A stretch of 26,008 nt of DNA from a virus. Positions 20,927-26,008 of this stretch are shown one piece after another (within the stretch, counting starts at the first letter, position 1; each line of letters starts with the position of its first letter). The notes below the pieces were generated by a model. That model did no database searches. It saw nothing but the letters and a program-made list of their open reading frames with translations, and was not told the origin of the DNA. The stretch is taken from IMG/VR virus record IMGVR_UViG_3300024265_000192, positions 1 to 26,008 of that record, one strand, 5' to 3'. Made by a program: the position numbers and the translations under genes.

Positions 20927-21250
20927 CTATCCCGATTCTGCTTTTATCACCGCTTCGATTATCTGTTGATCTGTCAGCTTTTCCATCTGTTTGACCAGCC
21001 ACTTTCTATGAAAAGATGACGCTCCACCATACCAATACTTTTTGACGTACGGTTCAAATGAATCGTCGCTGGTTATGACCGCCCAAACGTCAGCAGTGAA
21101 TTTCATCTTGAAAGTAGCTATATGAGAGTCATGTTCGAAGCAGGTTGTTACCGGATTCTGTAAGGTTGGCCTTTCCATACTGTTGGGATCGCCTGCGCGT
21201 ACGATCCCTGCCATTAAAATTATCATTACAATCAAAGTTACATTTTTCAT
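20927..21250 (-). CDS. Small exported protein between nozzle and LamG genes (107 aa)
   Basis: A clear signal peptide MKNVTLIVMIILMAGIVRA (cleavage after Ala19, VRA|GD) is followed by an 88-residue mature domain with one cysteine, aromatic motifs (YVKKYWYGGASSFHRKWL) and a terminal helix (QMEKLTDQQIIEAVIKAESG). No family is recognised. It lies 11 nt after the LamG gene and 13 nt before the nozzle gene, with a perfect AAGGAG seven bases before the ATG, so it is part of the same operon. With the LamG gene it may form an exported adhesion or assembly cassette; this is inference from position. Confidence 0.65.
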   Translation of the reverse strand: MKNVTLIVMIILMAGIVRAGDPNSMERPTLQNPVTTCFEHDSHIATFKMKFTADVWAVITSDDSFEPYVKKYWYGGASSFHRKWLVKQMEKLTDQQIIEAVIKAESG

Positions 21251-21261
21251 TTTCTTGCTCC

Positions 21262-23949
21262 TTAATCTTTCAAAGTCCCATCTAATTTTAATGCTTCAAC
21301 GATGTCACCTATCGTGTACGCATTGCCTTGGCTACCGCCATCAAATGTATCTGTATCTGTGACAGCAGTACCCCCACCGCCAGTATCAATGCCACTTTGA
21401 GACAAGCTGGCCTCGTCCGGTTGCGTAAGTAGTGCTGGCTGACCAAAACAAGTAATACTGCCGCCCGCAACAAAGGAGTGAGAGATTGTTAAGTCTCTTG
21501 TGTCGGTTACTGTAATTGTTACATCCCCCGTTACCGTACCATCGTGAGCGTCGATGCTGTCGGTAAAGTTCTGAGTAAGCTTCCACCACGACACAAGATT
21601 AGCGTGAGAATAACTTTGGACAGTTTCGCCTAAAGCGAATATGGCTGCAATTTCTGCTGAGCCTAAAGCTGCATCAAAGTACATCACATTATTTACCTGA
21701 CCGGTATAGTCCCTGTCTGCATCGGTATTCCTTCTTCCAAAAACAATGGGATCTGTTGGATTATCTATAACAAAAGACACATCCTGGTCTTCACCTGCTG
21801 CTCCAGCGCCTTTTACGTTATCAACATACAATTCTATAGTATCGTCACCGTCAAAAACACCAACAAGATGGACCCATGCGTTTGTGTCAATCTGTACCAT
21901 CGAATTGATTGCCATTGTTATAGGAGTCGCTGCCCCGTCGCCCATAATGAAAAATGCTTTCCCAGTATCAGCGAGTAAAAACCCCCAATACGGTTCTGCG
22001 TTACCGACAGCCGCCCCCTGCTCTACAATTGATTGAAGTGACGAATCAGTAGATCTCATCCAAAATGACACTGTAAAACCTGCCGAGGTCCAGTTAAAAT
22101 CAGCGTGGTCACTAATTGTTACATAATCAGCACTGCCAGGAAAATCAGCATAGCCTTCCTGTGAACCTGTCCACGTTGCGGTTACGTCTCCAGAGTTCAA
22201 TAATTTCCATATATCCGCTATAAGTTCGTCAGTAATATATGTATCCATTTTGCCGTCAACATCAGGGATGAGAGCCTTGCTTGCTGTGTTTGTGCCGGGA
22301 GTAGCAGAGAGCAGGGAATGACTTGAACCGTCCTGGGTTACATGAGTAAAAGCGGTCTCGAAGTTAGTTTCCTGTGTAGTTGTGATAATTGCGTTACTGC
22401 CGCCATCAGAGAAGTTGTCGGCTGTAAATGTGGGAGCGGCACCACTTGTGACAGACTGATGAACACCTTGCAGGTTATCGTGAATTATATCGCCCTCAAG
22501 AATAGCTCCGGTCTCAGCGAGGGTCTTCTTAACAAAAGCATCGTTGCCGGAAGCTACGAGAAAATCGTTGGCTGCATCTGCTAAGGAGTGCGGTATCTTC
22601 TCAGCTTCTAATTCCTCTATCGCTCCCTGAACATTCGTAGAACCAATATCGCCTGTAGTAGTTGATGGGGTTTGTATGGCAGTCTGAACGCCGCCACCAC
22701 CACCACCGGCACCAGTTGATAATACCAGATAATCAATTTCTTGGTGATGTGATGAAATCCCGTTTTGTATATGCCTTAATCTTAACTTCGCCACCCCGGC
22801 ATCAATATAATCGACCGGGTTCAGAACAGCGTATTCATGAACCTCATAATCAGCCGATGCCGATTGAGTCGCTACTGTATCCCAATTCGTATCAATATTT
22901 AATAACTCCACGCTTAAAAAATGTGAGGCGGAGCCATCGTACCAATCCCGTATTATTATTGAAGCAAACGTAGTAACGCCTTCAAATGTGAATTCGGTGG
23001 TCAGTGGGAAATAATCACCAGCTAATACACCTGAACCCTCTCTTATCGAGAAAAAACTATCGTCATAAGAGGTTTCTATGGCGGTTAAAACATCGGCTAA
23101 CAGATGCCCTGCTTGGTCGGGTGTGCCGTCCCCTGATGTGACCCATGTTTCGCCGTCGATGTCGTATTCCTGATTCTGTTCATTGCCGGTAGAACCAAAC
23201 AATACAGATGCCGGAGCGATAAGTATTGGGGTCTCAACATAAGTATTCGTATCGACAGACAGTGACCCGTCTCCGCTCTCTGTCTTTACAAGCCCGTTAT
23301 CCGTAAGCGAACCGAGTTTTACGTTGGTAAGTGAACCGCCAACCATCGACGCAGTGCCATCTGATATAGTACCGTCAACCGTTACATTATGGCTAAATGT
23401 CATTAGCCCGCTACCGGCGATCATTGTATGGTCTGTTCCGGATACATCAAACGTCCATGTATTCGTAGCGTTTGAACCGTCGGACCATGTTGGCGAGTCG
23501 ATTAAAGTAGACAGCCAACCCAGCGTATCGCCCGTTAAAGTGACAGGCGAAGACACAGCAAGATTCGTGTCATCGGATACATCGATAGATCCGAACTCAA
23601 TAGCGGTCTCGCCACCGTTTACCTTTGCATACAAACCGGCTTGACCGCTATAACTGCCAGGAGTATCGGTAAGGCTGGTAAATGTACTGACACCACTGGC
23701 ATTTAACGTTGTACCCGTGATCGTCAGACCCGCTCCAGCCTCCAGCCAATTTAAAACCCCACCGCTAAAGTCATAGAACATAATCCGATCGGCCCCTGGA
23801 GGCGATGGCAGCGATAGGTTATTGGATATCTTAACGATCCTCCCATCGGGAAGGAAAACATAACGCGGAGAGTCCGCAACAACCGTTGACACCATAACTA
23901 TCAGCAGCGCTGCACATAATATCTTAACTATTTTCGATCGGGATCGCAC
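21262..23949 (-). CDS. Large exported LamG-domain phage protein, probable tail spike or receptor-binding cargo (895 aa)
   Basis: Starts at GTG 23949 with AGGAG six bases upstream; residues 1-25 are a signal peptide (KIVKILCAALLIVMVSTVVA). Next comes a fibre-like region (50-250) with repeats such as FTSLTDTPGSYSGQAGLY. A predicted beta domain (250-410) follows, then a hexaglycine linker (415-420), a second fibre segment (GSTNVQGAIEELEAEKIP), and a LamG/concanavalin-like domain (about 601-775, FTVSFWMRSTDSSLQS, AWVHLVGVFDGDDTIELYVD). LamG domains bind carbohydrates or proteins. It should be a surface-binding appendage. Its codons for the LamG part look more A/T-ending than flanking genes, suggesting domain acquisition. 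It overlaps the gp11-like gene by 26 nt. Confidence 0.8.
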   Translation of the reverse strand: MRSRSKIVKILCAALLIVMVSTVVADSPRYVFLPDGRIVKISNNLSLPSPPGADRIMFYDFSGGVLNWLEAGAGLTITGTTLNASGVSTFTSLTDTPGSYSGQAGLYAKVNGGETAIEFGSIDVSDDTNLAVSSPVTLTGDTLGWLSTLIDSPTWSDGSNATNTWTFDVSGTDHTMIAGSGLMTFSHNVTVDGTISDGTASMVGGSLTNVKLGSLTDNGLVKTESGDGSLSVDTNTYVETPILIAPASVLFGSTGNEQNQEYDIDGETWVTSGDGTPDQAGHLLADVLTAIETSYDDSFFSIREGSGVLAGDYFPLTTEFTFEGVTTFASIIIRDWYDGSASHFLSVELLNIDTNWDTVATQSASADYEVHEYAVLNPVDYIDAGVAKLRLRHIQNGISSHHQEIDYLVLSTGAGGGGGGVQTAIQTPSTTTGDIGSTNVQGAIEELEAEKIPHSLADAANDFLVASGNDAFVKKTLAETGAILEGDIIHDNLQGVHQSVTSGAAPTFTADNFSDGGSNAIITTTQETNFETAFTHVTQDGSSHSLLSATPGTNTASKALIPDVDGKMDTYITDELIADIWKLLNSGDVTATWTGSQEGYADFPGSADYVTISDHADFNWTSAGFTVSFWMRSTDSSLQSIVEQGAAVGNAEPYWGFLLADTGKAFFIMGDGAATPITMAINSMVQIDTNAWVHLVGVFDGDDTIELYVDNVKGAGAAGEDQDVSFVIDNPTDPIVFGRRNTDADRDYTGQVNNVMYFDAALGSAEIAAIFALGETVQSYSHANLVSWWKLTQNFTDSIDAHDGTVTGDVTITVTDTRDLTISHSFVAGGSITCFGQPALLTQPDEASLSQSGIDTGGGGTAVTDTDTFDGGSQGNAYTIGDIVEALKLDGTLKD

Positions 23950-24613
23950 AACAATCTCCTAAGCAGTCAACTCCCAAACCCGGCGCATCGATCACATCGT
24001 TATTACCTAGATCTTCATGTTTATTAGCCGACCCCGTCCTGGACCGCCGGCCCTTTGCGTTGGCTTTCTTAGCGATCTTCCAGGAAACATCCCATGCCCT
24101 ACCGACGGTAAGATTTATAAAGTTACTCTCACCCTTTACCGAAGTAACAAGGTACTGGACCAGGCGAAGAATATATAACCGAATATACCAGCTGGGCCAG
24201 AACTGCGGATTCGTTACCTCCGCGATGTATTTGATAAAGACGGTCGTAGCGTTTGTCCTGATAACCTGATGCTGTTCCTCTGCTGAGTCGATGAAAACAC
24301 CCCGCTCCCATTCATATTCGATATCCTTGCCTTTTTCGTCGCAGACCGCTATCAGCTCTACGAATTTGACGGGAAAGTCATAATGCTTTTCCAGATGACC
24401 GAACACAGGAGAGTCGCTTCGTTCGGATAATTGGGCGCGCCCCTCCATGAAATACCACTCTTCACCCATATCGGCAAGCTCATCGCCCACCGTATCGTAC
24501 AAGGTGTTTGCTAATATCGCCGCCTTTTTATCGGCAGTCACAGACGATATCTTCTTACCACCCTGCATGATCAGGGCCGCGTTTATGATCGCAAGTTTCG
24601 ATTTAGCTGCCAT
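23924..24613 (-). CDS. Tail tubular protein A (T7 gp11-like, 229 aa)
   Basis: AAKSKLAIINAALIMQGGKK, the stretch ADKKAAILANTLYDTVGDEL, then EWYFMEGRAQLSE and IKYIAEVTNPQFWPSWYIR are family features of the podovirus adaptor (tail tubular A): an N-terminal helix pair, a WxF...R.QL signature and an aromatic C-terminal helix. It connects the portal to the nozzle. Normal size (usual 190-230 aa). Unlike its neighbours it has no signal peptide. ATG 24613 has AAGG upstream. The C-terminal 25 residues (VDCLGDCCAIPIENS) are encoded within the overlap with the LamG gene and carry a cysteine cluster. Confidence 0.85.
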   Translation of the reverse strand: MAAKSKLAIINAALIMQGGKKISSVTADKKAAILANTLYDTVGDELADMGEEWYFMEGRAQLSERSDSPVFGHLEKHYDFPVKFVELIAVCDEKGKDIEYEWERGVFIDSAEEQHQVIRTNATTVFIKYIAEVTNPQFWPSWYIRLYILRLVQYLVTSVKGESNFINLTVGRAWDVSWKIAKKANAKGRRSRTGSANKHEDLGNNDVIDAPGLGVDCLGDCCAIPIENS

Positions 24614-24625
24614 AACGACCTTCGC

Positions 24626-25561
24626 TTATTTTCTTCGACCGTAAACAGTTATATTACCCGCCTCTTCGGCGGTAGCGCCATCGGCATCGTATACAACCAC
24701 CTGCATATATTCGGGAGGATTCTGGATCTGCAGGATAGCAATCTCATTATCGCCTGAGTTATAGACCCCGACGCCGGCAAGGTTGCCCTGGAACTTCGGC
24801 CATTTTGTAGCCTCATCCAGCGTGATCGTATCGGCCCACATAGAAGGAGCGATCTGAACCGTCGAATCGGTATTGTCATCCGTTGCGGTCACTGTTATCT
24901 TGATATTGTTCGCATCGGTAACGACCGTAACCTGAGAGAACCCGGAAGTAATATTGGTACCTGTAACGTAAGCCTGCATCCCGGCAACTACGCCAACCCC
25001 TATCCCGTCTTTTGTGAAATATTGATCCTGGGTCCCACCCGTATGATCGTAAGCAACCCCGGTAAGCGACACCAGAGAACCTAAAGCATCGCCGCCGTCC
25101 GGGAACACTACAACGCTTTGGGTACCTAATACGCAATCGCCCTCGCAGATGACCTGTAAGGGACCGTTGATCTTGTTCCAGCCGACGACGTTGAAACTGA
25201 ACGTATCGTCGACGTTATTACGATTCTCACCGCAGAACATAAGCTCCCATGTCTGGCCGGCTGACCACCCCTCATCGGGACCGGCTACGTTTCGAGAGGA
25301 TATCCTGAACGCCCCGCCATTGGCAACGCTCGAAGTATCCTTATTGGCGAAGTTACTCTCGATCCCGGCCAGAGCGTAGACGGCCGCAAACGTAGCGCCA
25401 TCCTCATCAGCCGTTTCGCGCACCAGATGCCAGCTCGAATGATAAGAATCAACCGGCACGGCATTGGCGTCTCGGGCGTCCAGCGACATACCTGTCATCC
25501 ACCACACAAAACAAACAAAAAACACCATAAACACACCAAATTGGATTTTTAACTTTTTCAT
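24626..25561 (-). CDS. Exported phage structural protein of unknown type (311 aa)
   Basis: ATG 25561 has AAGGGG six bases upstream and gives MKKLKIQFGVFMVFFVCFVW, a strong signal peptide with predicted cleavage after DANA (residue 34). The mature part has beta-rich sequence with a central module GIGVGVVAGMQAYVTGTNIT followed by SGFSQVTVVTDANNIKITVT, an arrangement seen in phage head or tail decoration domains, and a C-terminus EEAGNITVYGRRK. No definite family. Position just upstream of gp11-like suggests a head-tail junction or decoration protein. The alternative start at 25585 adds eight residues before the signal. Function unknown; the signal makes export likely. Confidence 0.65.
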   Translation of the reverse strand: MKKLKIQFGVFMVFFVCFVWWMTGMSLDARDANAVPVDSYHSSWHLVRETADEDGATFAAVYALAGIESNFANKDTSSVANGGAFRISSRNVAGPDEGWSAGQTWELMFCGENRNNVDDTFSFNVVGWNKINGPLQVICEGDCVLGTQSVVVFPDGGDALGSLVSLTGVAYDHTGGTQDQYFTKDGIGVGVVAGMQAYVTGTNITSGFSQVTVVTDANNIKITVTATDDNTDSTVQIAPSMWADTITLDEATKWPKFQGNLAGVGVYNSGDNEIAILQIQNPPEYMQVVVYDADGATAEEAGNITVYGRRK

Positions 25562-25598
25562 GATTTGCCCCTTAAAAGAACCCATTAACCATCGAACA

Positions 25599-25886
25599 CT
25601 ACGGAGCCGCCGTTACTATTGCCCCTGGAATCAGAGGTTCGTACCGAAGATAGAAGTTGATCTGTCCGGTAGCGCTCGTAGCTACAACAGCCGCAAACTC
25701 AAGCGATCCAACCGGTACGACCAGCGAACCCGATTTATCGGTACTGCCATCTGTTGGCGCTGGCAGTCCGAGAGCTACACCGTTATCGGTAGCTACCAGA
25801 TCGTTATCGATGATCCCATCCCATGTATACAGAGCGCCCACCGCATCGGCATTGATCTCAAGAGCGGTACCATCGGTCCCGAACAC
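25599..25886 (-). CDS. Probable phage structural protein; true start unclear
   Basis: The frame from GTG 25886 encodes a 95-aa beta-rich protein (ALEINADAVGALYTWDGIID, VGSLEFAAVVATSATGQINF, YLRYEPLIPGAIVTAAP). It resembles a small capsid or decoration protein, but no family is certain. The reading frame is open back to 25985 and reads sensibly (TTTAIEAKGCLINYSFDPTV) yet has no ATG, GTG or TTG between 25985 and 25889, and GTG 25886 lacks a ribosome site. Rare ATA 25967, ATC 25949 or CTG 25931 starts are alternatives, or expression by frameshift from the upstream gene. The gene ends 37 nt before the next start. Confidence 0.55.
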   Translation of the reverse strand: MFGTDGTALEINADAVGALYTWDGIIDNDLVATDNGVALGLPAPTDGSTDKSGSLVVPVGSLEFAAVVATSATGQINFYLRYEPLIPGAIVTAAP

Positions 25887-25963
25887 CGTATCGCCAGCCG
25901 GAACGGTCGGGTCGAAACTGTAATTGATCAGACACCCTTTAGCTTCGATCGCCGTTGTAGTAA

Positions 25964-26008
25964 CTATCCGACAAGTTCGATGATCCTAACCGGCCCGCCG
26001 GCAACTAC
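25964..26008 (-). CDS. C-terminal end of a further late gene (cut by window edge)
   Basis: The minus-strand frame at the right edge reads VVAGGPVRIIELVG and stops at TAG 25964-25966. Only 14 residues are visible, too few for a family. It is the upstream neighbour of the frame without a canonical start. Confidence 0.45.
   Translation of the reverse strand, partial: VVAGGPVRIIELVG

Noticed and set aside
1-26008. CRISPR array or rRNA
   Set aside because: No regularly spaced identical repeats with unique spacers and no rRNA-like sequence were seen on either strand.

Overview
The window looks like DNA of a temperate, short-tailed (T7-like, podovirus-type) phage or prophage from a Planctomycetota host, probably of the Phycisphaerae/Sedimentisphaerales kind. 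The host guess rests on the secreted protein at 3426-5030. It combines a beta-strand-rich N-terminus, a PKD domain, a domain opening with IKPGSCPNP, and a C-terminal dockerin-like calcium loop (DTNRDGFVDGTDF followed by ENWL). That combination is typical of those bacteria. No database search was possible, so the taxonomy is inference.

Layout. (1) 1-2725, minus strand: small regulatory and accessory genes. In transcription order these are a possible 20-residue peptide, a DnaJ-type zinc-finger protein, a helix-turn-helix protein, a PD-(D/E)XK nuclease-like protein, a Cys-rich small protein, a further small protein, a terminator, a CsrA homologue and the start of a cytosine-C5 DNA methyltransferase cut by the window edge. 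(2) 2746-5239, plus strand: a near-consensus promoter, a small DNA-binding-like protein, the large secreted protein and a one-helix membrane protein. (3) 5228-5469: a probable attachment region with a tRNA-Thr(CGT)-like 5' half, three GGTAGCCA direct repeats and an 11-bp inverted repeat. (4) 5470-7137, plus strand: tyrosine integrase, a 21-bp tandem repeat, a promoter, a structured leader and two small genes. (5) 7323-26008, minus strand: a late virion operon read right to left and ending at a hairpin at 7223-7247.

The late operon follows T7 order closely. From upstream to downstream it has unknown structural genes, tail tubular A (gp11-like), an inserted LamG-protein cassette, nozzle or tail tubular B (gp12-like), a gp13-like acetyltransferase fold, a DUF5662-like protein, three internal virion proteins (gp14, gp15 and gp16 positions, the last 1917 aa with an HELGH zinc-protease motif), tail fibre (gp17-like), a small exported protein and a holin-like protein. 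Most neighbours are separated by very short gaps or overlap, so the block is probably one transcript. Capsid, portal and terminase genes would lie beyond the right edge. No endolysin was recognised.

The most unusual observation is that six of the fourteen late genes start with a Sec-type signal peptide, and one of these is a lipoprotein signal. The set includes the nozzle and tail-fibre homologues, whose usual relatives begin directly with the conserved domain. The nozzle also ends in an added transmembrane helix followed by an arginine/lysine cluster. This suggests that part of the tail is routed through the inner membrane, or tethered to it, before or during assembly. I know of no described phage that does this systematically.

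It is uncertain whether region 1-5239 is host flank (making 5357-5407 a prophage end) or part of the phage (making it attP). The genes at 1-2725 look phage-like, while 3426-5030 looks host-like.
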